A stretch of DNA of 64,000 nucleotides from Bradyrhizobium arachidis (GTDB taxonomy: Bacteria; Pseudomonadota; Alphaproteobacteria; Rhizobiales; Xanthobacteraceae): positions 2,170,001 to 2,234,000 of the forward strand of contig NZ_CP030050.1 in assembly GCF_015291705.1 (NCBI RefSeq), written 5' to 3'. Position numbers and translations under genes: made by a program. The notes below the pieces were generated by a model. That model made no database searches. It saw only the letters and a list, made by a program, of their open reading frames with translations, and was not told the origin of the DNA. Each line of letters starts with the position of its first letter. The first letter of the stretch is position 1. Below are positions 19,130-27,975 of the stretch, piece after piece.

Positions 19130-20074
19130 CTAGCAGCGCCTGCGAGTTGGAGGCTCCTGATGCTCAGATGCCATGTTGGATGCTTCCTCCAGCAATATCC
19201 GCCGCATCCAAATGCTCGCCGGATCGGTATTGTGGAACGCAGGCCACTGCACAGCCTCGGTGAATGTGGGCAGGGCGAGCGGCGGTTCGACGATCCGCAG
19301 TGGCATCTGCTTTTCGAAGTGTTTGGCGAGTCGTAAGGGCATTGTGCCGATACGGCCTGTGTCTAACAATATGGGCGGAATCAGGCTAAAGCCCTGCACA
19401 ACGATCTCAATGCGTCTCTTGACGCCGTGCTCAAGCAAGAACCACTCTTCGATGTTTGGTCTGAGCGCCCGTCCGAATTTCGCCGTAACGTGCCCCATCG
19501 AAATGTATTTCTCGAATGTCAGCTGCCGCGATAGCTGCTTGTTCTCGCGGCATCCGACGCATACGAGGGTCTCGTCAAACAGCATCGCCTTAGGATGCGC
19601 GCTCGACATGAACAGCTCCGGCAGAATGAGAAAGTCCACCTCGCCCCGGCGGAGCAGCTCATCGGGTTCATCGGAAAATGGCAGCAATTCGAAGCGCACC
19701 GCGGGAGCTTCCTGCGCAATACGGTCCACAATTTTGCGAAGAAAGACGATCGTCATGAAATCGGAGAGGATGAACCTGAAGCGTCGGCTCGACTGAGTAG
19801 GGTCGAACGCGTCCCGCGATATGATCGAGAGTTGGATATGCAGCAGGGCCTCGCGCACCGGACCTGCAAGCGCCTCCGCGCCAGGTGTCAGGACGAGCTC
19901 GCGACCTCTCATGGTGAACAGTTCATCGCGGAAATAGGTGCGCAGCCGCGCGATCGCAGCGCTCATAGCGGGCTGGCTCAGGTGAATTTTGCGCGCCGCC
20001 GCTGTGAGGTTGCGCTCCGTCATCAGAGCATCGAGCGCAACGAGAAGGTTTAGATCAAGTCCCTTGAACCGCAT
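19130..20074 (-). CDS. nodD1: NodD1, LysR-family activator of nod genes
   Basis: A 314-residue LysR-type activator that senses plant (iso)flavonoids and activates transcription at nod boxes. It begins [20 protein letters not shown], has the helix-turn-helix [20 protein letters not shown], and carries the inducer domain typical of NodD ([40 protein letters not shown]). It is transcribed divergently from the nod operon, and the nod box at 20086-20132 lies 11 nt from its start, the classic arrangement that also permits autoregulation. It is closely related to NodD2 next door. Confidence 0.96.
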   Translation of the reverse strand: MRFKGLDLNLLVALDALMTERNLTAAARKIHLSQPAMSAAIARLRTYFRDELFTMRGRELVLTPGAEALAGPVREALLHIQLSIISRDAFDPTQSSRRFRFILSDFMTIVFLRKIVDRIAQEAPAVRFELLPFSDEPDELLRRGEVDFLILPELFMSSAHPKAMLFDETLVCVGCRENKQLSRQLTFEKYISMGHVTAKFGRALRPNIEEWFLLEHGVKRRIEIVVQGFSLIPPILLDTGRIGTMPLRLAKHFEKQMPLRIVEPPLALPTFTEAVQWPAFHNTDPASIWMRRILLEEASNMASEHQEPPTRRRC

Positions 20075-20085
20075 GTTGTAAGTCT

Positions 20086-20132
20086 ATCCATCGTGTGGAT
20101 GTGTTCCATCGGAACAATCGATTTTACCAAAT
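20086..20132 (+). promoter_or_regulatory. nod box (NodD binding site)
   Basis: A 47-bp site with all conserved blocks in order: ATCCAT, four bases, TGGATG, six bases, ATC, then GGAACAATCGATTTTACCAA. It lies between divergent nodD1 and the nod operon and should drive transcription rightward through nodY, nodABCSUIJ and possibly nolO. Confidence 0.95.
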
Positions 20133-20525
20133 TGCTGGACGTTGGATAGCAAACATCAGTTTGCAAAAGTAATCAGGCATACCACGATGGCTGCGGCTCG
20201 CTCACGCTGGCTCAGAGAAAAGCTCCTGGACGTGCGAGCAGCCGGCGCATCCGCTTCGGGGGCGGCCATGGGCGCCCCGTGCGAGCCGCGTCGCTTCGTC
20301 TCGATGCGAAAGTCGCTCGATCGAGACGCCAGGCAGATCTCCGTAAACCTTGGTATGCGTGTTTCATCCGTTTCCATATTGCAGGTTTACCCGCGTACAC
20401 TTGAGAGCGCGTTCAGCCGCGTTCTAGTGTCGGGAAATAGCGGCAGGCGCAGATTGCGGATGCCCAGTCATTCAGGCAGCTCTCCAAATGGCTCGCCTGT
20501 CCACCGCATTAAGGGCGTGTCGAAG
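20133..20525 (+). other. Leader between nod box and nodY-like ORF
   Basis: The frame of the next ORF is open back to 20142, but that ATG is only 9 nt past the nod box, probably upstream of the transcription start. The upstream residues are Arg/Ser rich and unlike protein. I treat this as a long leader of about 390 nt. Confidence 0.45.
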
Positions 20526-20867
20526 ATGTATAAGAACCAGTGTGATCTGATGCCACTCGGCTGCGCCATCGATGAGGCGCCGCGCATCGAAGGCCTGCCC
20601 GCAGACGCCAAAACGTCGACAGAGATGTTAGACGAGGCCGAAATGCTGCGTGGTGCAGACAGGATCTGGCTAGTCCAATCGCCTCACCGGCATCTTCCGG
20701 CCTATCTGGCGCAGGGCATTGGCCGGATGACGAGCGCGAGCCATGAGATCGCTTCGTCGCGAGCGAAGGCGCCTGGCGCGGTGCAGGCGAGGAGTGCCGC
20801 GCTCCGAGGGGCATGGCAGCGCATTTCAGTATTGATCAGCGGTTCGGCGACTAGCGAATTCGCGTGA
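20526..20867 (+). CDS. nodY: NodY/NodK-like first gene of the nod operon
   Basis: A 113-residue protein of unknown biochemical role, named by position between the nod box and nodA, where B. japonicum has nodY and B. elkanii has nodK. It begins [20 protein letters not shown] and contains an acidic stretch ([20 protein letters not shown]). There is no membrane segment or known motif. The start at 20526 is my choice: AAGGG is upstream and the coding character improves from here. In-frame ATGs further upstream (20142, 20187) are possible. It ends 41 nt before nodA. The name rests on synteny. Confidence 0.6.
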   Translation: MYKNQCDLMPLGCAIDEAPRIEGLPADAKTSTEMLDEAEMLRGADRIWLVQSPHRHLPAYLAQGIGRMTSASHEIASSRAKAPGAVQARSAALRGAWQRISVLISGSATSEFA

Positions 20868-20908
20868 CCATCTCCGCTCATAATTCCACTGGCGCAAGGA
20901 AGCCCGCC

Positions 20909-21541
20909 ATGAACATTGCCGCATCCCGGACTGCGGGAGCCCCTACTGCGCGCGCTCAAGTGCAGTGGAGCCTCCGCTGGGAAAGCGAACTGCGGCTCTC
21001 TGATCATGCCGAGCTCGCCGAGTTCTTCCGCAAAAGTTACGGGCCGACCGGTGCGTTCAATGCGCAGCCATTTGAGGGCAACCGAAGTTGGGCCGGTGCA
21101 AGACCTGAGGTCCGCGTAATCGGTTACGACGCGCACGGGATAGCTGCTCACGTCGGGCTACTACGCCGTTTCATTAATGTTGGAGGGGTCGATCTTCTCG
21201 TGGGCGAACTGGGGTTATATGCGGTGCGCCCGGATCTTGAAGGCCTGGGAATTAGCCAGGCAATGCGCGTGATGTATCCCATGCTGCAGCGGCTTGGGAT
21301 TCCATTCGGCTTTGGCACGGTTCGGCCTGCGCTTGAGAAACATATGACCCGGCTGGTCGAAAGGCAGGGGCTCGCCACCCTCATATCTGGCATTCGCGTC
21401 CGCTCCACGCATCCGGATGTCTATCCCAATTTGTCGCCGATCCGCATCGAAGACGTGATCGTGGTGGTTTTTCCGGTTGGACGCTCGATAAGCGAGTGGC
21501 CGGCCGGGACGATCATCGATCGGAACGGGCCCGAGTTATGA
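20909..21541 (+). CDS. nodA: NodA, Nod-factor N-acyltransferase
   Basis: A 210-residue cytoplasmic enzyme that transfers a fatty acyl chain to the free amino group of the de-N-acetylated chitooligosaccharide made by NodC and NodB. The whole sequence is NodA-like: [60 protein letters not shown] and [18 protein letters not shown]. The ATG at 20909, with AAGGA upstream, gives the length I recall for Bradyrhizobium NodA. Its stop overlaps the nodB start (ATGA), so translation is probably coupled. Confidence 0.97.
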   Translation: MNIAASRTAGAPTARAQVQWSLRWESELRLSDHAELAEFFRKSYGPTGAFNAQPFEGNRSWAGARPEVRVIGYDAHGIAAHVGLLRRFINVGGVDLLVGELGLYAVRPDLEGLGISQAMRVMYPMLQRLGIPFGFGTVRPALEKHMTRLVERQGLATLISGIRVRSTHPDVYPNLSPIRIEDVIVVVFPVGRSISEWPAGTIIDRNGPEL

Positions 21542-22197
21542 AAGAGCTTTTCCCCCTATCTGCTGTCCGTTGTGACTACGCTGACGTGAGTGGAAGTCGC
21601 CCCGTGTATTTGACCTTTGATGATGGGCCAAATCCATTTTGCACGCCAGAGGTGCTCGATGTGCTGGCGCAACATCGGACTCCGGCGACGTTCTTCGTGA
21701 TCGGCACGTACGCGGCCGAACAACCTGAGCTCATTCGACGAATGATCGCGGAAGGGCACGAGGTCGCGAACCACACGATGACGCATCCGGATCTATCCAG
21801 ATGCGGACCAGCGAAGATACGCGATGAAGTTTTGGCGGCGAGCGAGGCGATCCGTTCGGCGTGCCCGCAGGCCTCACCCAGGCACATGCGAGCACCTTAC
21901 GGCATGTGGACACAAGAGGTGCTCGATGTGTCAGCGAGCGTTGGTCTCACAGCTGTGCACTGGTCGGTCGATCCGAGAGATTGGTCCCGCCCCGGGGTTG
22001 CTAGAATTGTGAATTCAGTACTGGCGAGCGTTCGCCCGGGTGCAATTGTGCTCCTGCACGACGGATATCCTCCTGATGAGGAGCGACCGTGCACTGATGC
22101 CACGCTGCGCGATCAGACCGCCATCGCGCTGTCACATCTGATCCCGGCGCTACAACGGCGCGGGTTTGTAATCCGTCCACTCCCTCAACTTCATTGA
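21538..22197 (+). CDS. nodB: NodB, chitooligosaccharide deacetylase
   Basis: A 219-residue polysaccharide deacetylase that removes the N-acetyl group from the non-reducing end of the chitin oligomer, creating the site that NodA acylates. The NodB homology domain is complete: metal and catalytic motif [12 protein letters not shown] (about residues 21-32), the HxxxH ligand motif [22 protein letters not shown], and [12 protein letters not shown]. The start overlaps the nodA stop. An in-frame ATG at 21496 lies inside nodA and is unlikely. Confidence 0.97.
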   Translation: MKELFPLSAVRCDYADVSGSRPVYLTFDDGPNPFCTPEVLDVLAQHRTPATFFVIGTYAAEQPELIRRMIAEGHEVANHTMTHPDLSRCGPAKIRDEVLAASEAIRSACPQASPRHMRAPYGMWTQEVLDVSASVGLTAVHWSVDPRDWSRPGVARIVNSVLASVRPGAIVLLHDGYPPDEERPCTDATLRDQTAIALSHLIPALQRRGFVIRPLPQLH

Positions 22198-22212
22198 AAA
22201 AACTGACACCCT

Positions 22213-23589
22213 ATGGACCTGCTCGCTACAACAAGCGCTGTCGCTGTTTCGTCTTATGCGCTGCTCTCGACGATCTACAAGAGCGCGCAAGCGCTTTATG
22301 CCCGACCGGCGACGAACCCATCGCTGCAGGACACCCCGGGACGATCGGAGCCGGTCCTTCCCAGTGTAGACGTCATCGTACCGTGCTTCAACGAGGATCC
22401 AATCACGCTCGCCCAATGTCTGGAGTCGCTTGCGAGTCAAGACTACACCGGAAAGTTACAGGTGTATGTGGTCGACGACGGATCGGCAAATCGCGACGTT
22501 GTCGCGCCTGTACACAAAATCTATGCGAACGATCCGAGGTTCAGCGTCATCTTGCTGGCAAACAACGTTGGAAAGCGCAAGGCGCAGATCGCCGCAATAC
22601 GCAGCTCATCCGGTGACTTGGTCCTCAATGTCGACTCGGATACGATACTTGCCGCTGACGTTGTCACGAAGCTTGTATTGAAGATGCACGACCCGGAAGT
22701 CGGTGCGGCCATGGGTCAGTTGATAGCGAGCAACCGCAGCCAAACCTGGCTGACCAGGTTGATCGATATGGAATACTGGTTGGCATGCAACGAGGAGCGC
22801 GCGGCGCAGGCGCGTTTCGGTGCCGTCATGTGCTGCTGCGGCCCATGTGCCATGTATCGTCGCTCCGCGCTCGCCTTGCTTCTCGATCAATACGAAGCCC
22901 AATTCTTTCGTGGGAAGCCGAGCGATTTCGGCGAGGATCGCCATCTAACGATCCTCATGCTCAAGGCGGGATTTCGAACGGAATACGTCTCGGACGCGAT
23001 CGCAGCAACAGTCGTCCCGGACAGCCTTGGGCCATATCTACGCCAGCAACTCCGCTGGGCGCGCAGTACCTTCCGGGACACGTTCCTTGCATTACGCCTG
23101 CTGCCAGAACTCGATGGCTATCTGACGCTAGACGTTGTCGGGCAAAATGTCGGCCCGTTGCTTCTCGCCCTGTCATCACTGGCTGCGCTCGCACAGCTCC
23201 TAATCGCCGGCTCAGTACCCTGGTGGACGGGGTTGACGCTTGCAGCAATGACAATGGTCCGCTGCAGTGTGGCAGCCCTTCGTGCTCGCGAACTGCGGTT
23301 TCTCGGCTTCGCACTCCACACACCGATCAATATCTTTCTCTTACTTCCTTTGAAGGCCTATGCGCTTTGTACCTTGAGCAACAGCGATTGGCTATCGCGC
23401 AAGGTCGCCAATGTGCCGGCCGAAGGGGAAAAGCAGTCTGTCATCCTGCACCCGAACGCTGGACCGAGTGCTGCAAGTAAATGGGGAATGTCGGGAATAA
23501 TTCATAAGGCGGGGCTTTCGAGCCCTGAATCGAGCCTGACGGCAACGAAGAGCGTTTGCGGTTGTGATCGTTCGACCGCCTGCAAGTAG
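22213..23589 (+). CDS. nodC: NodC, N-acetylglucosaminyltransferase (chitin oligosaccharide synthase)
   Basis: A 458-residue inner-membrane processive GT2 enzyme that polymerises UDP-GlcNAc into the short chitin backbone of Nod factor. An N-terminal membrane segment precedes the catalytic domain, which carries VDVIVPCFNEDP, VVDDGS, LNVDSDT, the acceptor/base motif GEDRHLT, and the QQLRWARS signature (QxxRW) of processive synthases. Hydrophobic helices follow at about 310-400. The C-terminal tail is shorter than the 485-residue protein I recall from B. japonicum. It lies 15 nt after nodB and 11 nt before nodS. Confidence 0.97.
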   Translation: MDLLATTSAVAVSSYALLSTIYKSAQALYARPATNPSLQDTPGRSEPVLPSVDVIVPCFNEDPITLAQCLESLASQDYTGKLQVYVVDDGSANRDVVAPVHKIYANDPRFSVILLANNVGKRKAQIAAIRSSSGDLVLNVDSDTILAADVVTKLVLKMHDPEVGAAMGQLIASNRSQTWLTRLIDMEYWLACNEERAAQARFGAVMCCCGPCAMYRRSALALLLDQYEAQFFRGKPSDFGEDRHLTILMLKAGFRTEYVSDAIAATVVPDSLGPYLRQQLRWARSTFRDTFLALRLLPELDGYLTLDVVGQNVGPLLLALSSLAALAQLLIAGSVPWWTGLTLAAMTMVRCSVAALRARELRFLGFALHTPINIFLLLPLKAYALCTLSNSDWLSRKVANVPAEGEKQSVILHPNAGPSAASKWGMSGIIHKAGLSSPESSLTATKSVCGCDRSTACK

Positions 23590-23600
23590 GTGATAGGCTC

Positions 23601-24230
23601 ATGATGCCGGACGCAAACCATCAGCTATTAGAGCGGGAGTTGTCTGCCGACGATCCATGGCGCCTCGACAGCAGTTCCTTCGAGCAGGAGCGATACGCGC
23701 AAATGCTCCGGATGTCGCGTTGCAATGGAGGCGTTGCGTGTGCCCTCGAAGTGGGATGTGCAGCCGGTGCATTCACCGGCATGCTGGCGCCACTATGCGA
23801 ACGGCTCACTGTGGTCGATGTCATGCCGCAGGCCATCGAGCGAGCGCGACGACGGACCAGGAAGTGGTCGCATATCACGTGGGTGACCTCCGACATCCAG
23901 CGGTTCTCGACCACCGAGCGGTTCGATTTGATTGTCGTGGCCGAAGTTCTTTACTACCTCAAGGACATTGTTGAGATGCATGCGGCTATCCGCAACCTAG
24001 TGAGTATGCTTGCGCCAAATGGAGCTCTGATTTTCGGGTCCGCACGTGATGCCACATGTCAACGATGGGGCCATGCTGCTGGTGCCGAAACGGTGATCGC
24101 TCTCTTCAACGAGAGCCTATCGGAGGTCGAGCGTCTGCATTGCCACACCGAGTCGGTCAACGAAGACTGCTTGATCGTGCGGTTCCGGAAGCCGGGTCAT
24201 TCGTCAGAACAATCAAACGTCGGCCACTAG
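23601..24230 (+). CDS. nodS: NodS, Nod-factor N-methyltransferase
   Basis: A 209-residue SAM-dependent methyltransferase that N-methylates the deacetylated non-reducing-end glucosamine before acylation. The SAM-binding motif I is LEVGCAAGAFTGML at about residues 50-63, followed by LTVVDVMPQAIERAR and the post-motif region FDLIVVAEVLYYLKD. Length matches rhizobial NodS. It lies between nodC and nodU in the usual order, with short spacing on both sides. Confidence 0.96.
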   Translation: MMPDANHQLLERELSADDPWRLDSSSFEQERYAQMLRMSRCNGGVACALEVGCAAGAFTGMLAPLCERLTVVDVMPQAIERARRRTRKWSHITWVTSDIQRFSTTERFDLIVVAEVLYYLKDIVEMHAAIRNLVSMLAPNGALIFGSARDATCQRWGHAAGAETVIALFNESLSEVERLHCHTESVNEDCLIVRFRKPGHSSEQSNVGH

Positions 24231-24243
24231 ACCAGGGGATCGT

Positions 24244-25953
24244 ATGCGCATCTGCGGCATCAAGTTAACACATGACGGGGCAATTGCTGTCGTCGAGGAC
24301 GGGCGGCTTGTCTTTTGCACCGAGCAAGAGAAGCGCGGCAACAGTCCACGCTATCAATCCGTCGAGAATCTCGATGCAGTCGTGCTCGCCTTGGCGGAGC
24401 ATGGCCTGGATCCGCGGGATATCGATCAGTTCATCATCGACGGCTGGGATGGGGAGATTGAGTCGCAGTTCCAGGTCCTAAGTGGCGCTGTGCCGATCGC
24501 GCTGAAAGGGGCGCCGTATGTCGAGCGCCATGCTGAGGGCCTTCTTGATTCCGTCGACGGCTTTGGCCTGATCCTCGGAGGCAAGGTGTTTCCATATAAG
24601 AGCTACCCGCACGTTACGGGCCACGTCGCGTCAGCATATAGCACCAGTCCCTTTGCCAGCGCGGGAAAACCCGCGTTCTGTCTGGTATGGGATGGCTGCA
24701 TCTTTCCGCGTCTTTACTATGTGGAACCCCGGGGGGCACGGTTCATCGCATCCCTGTTTCCGATGATCGGCCATGCCTATGCTGCCGCGGGCCTTCACTT
24801 CGGCCCGTACAGGCAGCCGAACCGCTCCAGTTGGGATTTAGGCATCGCCGGCAAGCTGATGGCTTACATCGCGCTTGGTTCTGTCGACGAAAGCATTGTG
24901 GCAGTGTTTCAGGAGCTCTATGAAAAGCGCTTCGCCGCTGACACGGAGCAGGCTCGTCGCTACCGCGCAGACATCAACAATGCAGAATCGTCGCTTGCAG
25001 CTGTGCACGACTTCTTCGAGGCAAGCGCATTGCGCCTGACGGCCAAGCGAGCGGAGGACGTCCTCGCGTCGTTTCATGTGTTCGTGGAACGTCTTCTTGT
25101 CAAGGAAATGGCGGTCGTTTTGCTGCGATACTCGTCGCTTCCAGGAGCGCGAAATCTATGTATCGCCGGAGGTTGCGGTCTCAATATCAAGTGGAACAGC
25201 GCGCTTCGTGCGGCGGGATTGTTCGATGATGTTTGGGTGCCGCCGTTTCCGAATGACAGCGGCTCGGCAATCGGCGCTGCTTGCGGCGCGATGGCGGCGC
25301 AAAATGGGTTCGGGCCATTGGAATGGTCAGTCTACAGTGGTCCGGCCCTGCAGGACAGCGAGCTTCCGCCGGATTGGGAGGCGGCGCCATGCAGTCTGCG
25401 TGAACTTGCGGTGATTCTGGCCGACAACAAGCCGGTCATCTTCCTTTCGGGGCGCGCCGAGCTTGGGCCGCGGGCGTTGGGCGGCAGAAGCATTCTTGCA
25501 GCGCCGACCTCCCCGGCAATGAAGGATCATCTCAACGACATTAAGCGTCGCGAGCACTTCCGGCCGGTGGCGCCGATCTGTCTGGAGGACCGTGCGCCAG
25601 AAATTTTCAGCCCAGGTACGCCAGATCCTTACATGCTGTTCGATCACCAGACGCGAGCGGAATGGCGCGACAAGGTCCCCGCTGTGGTCCATCTTGACGG
25701 CTCCGCTCGGCTGCAGACCATCTCCCGCAACTCTCCGCACAAAATCGCCGCGCTTCTCGTCGAATTTGAGCAACTCACGGGGTTACCGCTGCTCTGCAAC
25801 ACGAGCGCCAACCTCCACGGGCGGGGATTCTTCCCGGATGCTGCCGCGGCCTGCCAATGGGAGCGTGTCGAGCATGTGTGGTGCGACGGCCAGCTCTGGA
25901 CCAAAACGGTGGTAAGGAAGCCATTGTCGGCCGAGCGACTTCTGTCAGCCTAA
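24244..25953 (+). CDS. nodU: NodU, Nod-factor 6-O-carbamoyltransferase
   Basis: A 569-residue carbamoyltransferase that places a carbamoyl group on the non-reducing-end sugar of Nod factor (O-6, by family precedent). It has the two-part family layout. The N-terminal Kae1-like domain has [20 protein letters not shown] and the ligand region [18 protein letters not shown]. The C-terminal domain has [38 protein letters not shown] and [15 protein letters not shown]. Length matches known NodU. It is homologous to NolO at 27976, a second carbamoyltransferase in the same operon. Confidence 0.96.
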   Translation: MRICGIKLTHDGAIAVVEDGRLVFCTEQEKRGNSPRYQSVENLDAVVLALAEHGLDPRDIDQFIIDGWDGEIESQFQVLSGAVPIALKGAPYVERHAEGLLDSVDGFGLILGGKVFPYKSYPHVTGHVASAYSTSPFASAGKPAFCLVWDGCIFPRLYYVEPRGARFIASLFPMIGHAYAAAGLHFGPYRQPNRSSWDLGIAGKLMAYIALGSVDESIVAVFQELYEKRFAADTEQARRYRADINNAESSLAAVHDFFEASALRLTAKRAEDVLASFHVFVERLLVKEMAVVLLRYSSLPGARNLCIAGGCGLNIKWNSALRAAGLFDDVWVPPFPNDSGSAIGAACGAMAAQNGFGPLEWSVYSGPALQDSELPPDWEAAPCSLRELAVILADNKPVIFLSGRAELGPRALGGRSILAAPTSPAMKDHLNDIKRREHFRPVAPICLEDRAPEIFSPGTPDPYMLFDHQTRAEWRDKVPAVVHLDGSARLQTISRNSPHKIAALLVEFEQLTGLPLLCNTSANLHGRGFFPDAAAACQWERVEHVWCDGQLWTKTVVRKPLSAERLLSA

Positions 25954-25961
25954 GAGTGACC

Positions 25962-26876
25962 ATGTCCACCGTAGCAATCGAGCTTGCCGGCGTGAAAAAG
26001 TCATTTGGCGACAAGGTCATCGTCAATGAACTATCGTTCTCGGTTGCGCGCGGAGAATGCTTCGGCCTGCTTGGTCCAAATGGAGCTGGCAAGAGCACGA
26101 TTGCGCGTATGCTCCTCGGCATGATTTCGCCGGACGCAGGCAAGATTACGGTCCTCGATGAGCCTGTGCCTTCCCGCGCTCGTGTGGCGCGCGTGCGCAT
26201 CGGCGTGGTGCCGCAGTTCGATAACCTTGAACTCGAGTTCACCGTTCGAGAGAACCTGCTCGTGTTTGGTCGCTATTTCGGCATGAGCGCTCGCAAGATC
26301 GAGGCGGTCGCGCCATCGCTGCTCGAGTTTGCGCGCCTCGAAAGCAAGGCGGACGTGCGCGTGTCCGAGTTGTCCGGTGGCATGAAACGGCGGCTGACGC
26401 TGGCGCGTGCGCTAATCAATGACCCGCATCTGCTCGTGATGGACGAGCCGACGACTGGTTTGGATCCGCACGCCCGCCACCTGATTTGGGAACGTCTGCG
26501 AGTTCTGCTTGCGCGGGGCAAGACGATTCTCTTGACAACTCACTTCATGGAAGAGGCCGAACGCCTGTGCGATCGGCTGTGTGTCCTCGAGGGTGGACGC
26601 AAGATCGCCGAAGGCAAGCCGGACGGCCTCATAGATGAGCATATTGGCTGCAACGTGGTCGAAATCTATGGCGGTGATCCACATCAGCTCTGCGAGCTGA
26701 TCAGGCCGCATGCACGGCACCTTGAAGTGAGTGGAGAGACGCTCTTTTGTTATGCGCCATATCCGGACCAGGTACGCGTGAAACTGCGCGGGCGAGCGGG
26801 CCTTCGTATTCTGCAGCGTCCCCCGAATCTCGAGGACGTGTTTTTGCGGCTGACCGGGCGCGAGATGGAGAAGTGA
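25962..26876 (+). CDS. nodI: NodI, ATP-binding subunit of the Nod-factor exporter
   Basis: A 304-residue ABC ATPase that works with NodJ to export lipochitooligosaccharide. All motifs are present: Walker [11 protein letters not shown]-loop region VPQFDNLE, signature [14 protein letters not shown], Walker [13 protein letters not shown] and the H-loop [16 protein letters not shown]. The ATG at 25962 begins just after nodU and gives the usual length; the longer open frame back to 25857 would overlap nodU by about 100 nt and is rejected. nodJ begins 3 nt after the stop. Confidence 0.96.
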   Translation: MSTVAIELAGVKKSFGDKVIVNELSFSVARGECFGLLGPNGAGKSTIARMLLGMISPDAGKITVLDEPVPSRARVARVRIGVVPQFDNLELEFTVRENLLVFGRYFGMSARKIEAVAPSLLEFARLESKADVRVSELSGGMKRRLTLARALINDPHLLVMDEPTTGLDPHARHLIWERLRVLLARGKTILLTTHFMEEAERLCDRLCVLEGGRKIAEGKPDGLIDEHIGCNVVEIYGGDPHQLCELIRPHARHLEVSGETLFCYAPYPDQVRVKLRGRAGLRILQRPPNLEDVFLRLTGREMEK

Positions 26877-26879
26877 GCG

Positions 26880-27668
26880 ATGGGTGAAAGTTATGCGGCG
26901 GTGATGCCCGCTAACGCGTACAATTGGATTGCGGTATGGCGTCGGAACTTCCTAGCATGGAAGAAAGTCGCACTTGCATCGATTCTCGGCAACCTCGCAG
27001 ATCCTATAACCAATCTGTTTGGCCTCGGCTTTGGCCTTGGACTGATCGTGGGACGCGTTGAGGGGACGTCGTACATCGCGTTCCTGGCGGCAGGCATGGT
27101 CGCGACCAGCGCCATGACGTCCGCGACCTTTGAAGCCATGTATGCAGCCTTCGCACGCATGGACGCCAAGCGCACCTGGGAAGCAATCCTCTCCACTCAG
27201 CTCACGCTTGGCGACATCGTTCTGGGTGAACTGGTGTGGGCGGCCAGTAAGTCCGTTCTGGCCGGAACAGCGATTTGGATCGTCGCTGCCACGCTGGGTT
27301 ATGCGTCATGGCCATCCATTCTGTATGCGATGCCAGCAATCGCCCTTACTGGCCTTGTCTTCGCCAGCCTGGCGATGGTCGTCATATCTCTTGCGCCAAG
27401 TTACGATTACTTCGTGTTTTACCAGACACTTGTCCTCACTCCTATGGTGTTTTTGTGTGGCGCGGTCTTTCCGACGAGCCAACTGCCCGGCTCATTTCAG
27501 CATTTCGCCGGCTTGTTGCCTCTCGCACATTCGGTCGACCTTATTCGCCCAGCGATGCTTGAGCGCGGCGCTGACAGCGCTGCCCTGCACGTAGGTGCGC
27601 TCTGCGTTTACGCGGTCCTGCCCTTTTTCGCGTCGACAGCACTATTTCGGCGCCGCCTGCTGCGTTGA
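26880..27668 (+). CDS. nodJ: NodJ, permease subunit of the Nod-factor exporter
   Basis: A 262-residue ABC-2 type inner-membrane permease, partner of NodI. It has about six hydrophobic helices and the family's characteristic [20 protein letters not shown] and [20 protein letters not shown], where PTSQLP lies in the conserved ABC-2 loop. It starts 3 nt after nodI, so the two are co-translated. Confidence 0.96.
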   Translation: MGESYAAVMPANAYNWIAVWRRNFLAWKKVALASILGNLADPITNLFGLGFGLGLIVGRVEGTSYIAFLAAGMVATSAMTSATFEAMYAAFARMDAKRTWEAILSTQLTLGDIVLGELVWAASKSVLAGTAIWIVAATLGYASWPSILYAMPAIALTGLVFASLAMVVISLAPSYDYFVFYQTLVLTPMVFLCGAVFPTSQLPGSFQHFAGLLPLAHSVDLIRPAMLERGADSAALHVGALCVYAVLPFFASTALFRRRLLR

Positions 27669-27685
27669 CGTGAGTTCAGCGAAAA

Positions 27686-27862
27686 TGGAGAAAGACACAT
27701 CGATGCACTGTCACGATCTTTCTGCGGTAGCTCGGGATGACCTGGTCTGTCACAGCAGCTGCATGGCCTTAAGAGGCGGCGATCGAGCAAGGTCTACGGC
27801 CGCCTGTTCGGTGGATCGGTGCGGACGCCAGCACCGTTACTTTCTGGGCGCCTTTCGCTAGG
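27686..27862 (+). CDS. Possible small ORF in the nodJ-nolO gap (nolM position)
   Basis: A 58-residue frame from the ATG at 27686, rich in Cys, His and Arg. B. japonicum has small nolM/nolN genes at this place, but I cannot confirm identity and the composition is not strongly protein-like. No good ribosome binding site is seen. Confidence 0.2.
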
Positions 27863-27866
27863 CGCC
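27847..27866. terminator. Hairpin after nodJ
   Basis: A perfect 7-bp stem, GGCGCCT with AGGCGCC, around a 6-nt loop, about 180 nt past nodJ. There is no T run. It may attenuate or stabilise the 3' end of the nodABCSUIJ message ahead of nolO. Confidence 0.35.
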
Positions 27867-27975
27867 GAGACGGACTTTGCAAAATTGTGTTGTGCTGTCT
27901 GGCCCGCGCACCCGACGGAGCGTGACTGTCCAGATTAGATAGGTGGGACGCAGTAAGCGGTCCCGGCAGGATCAT

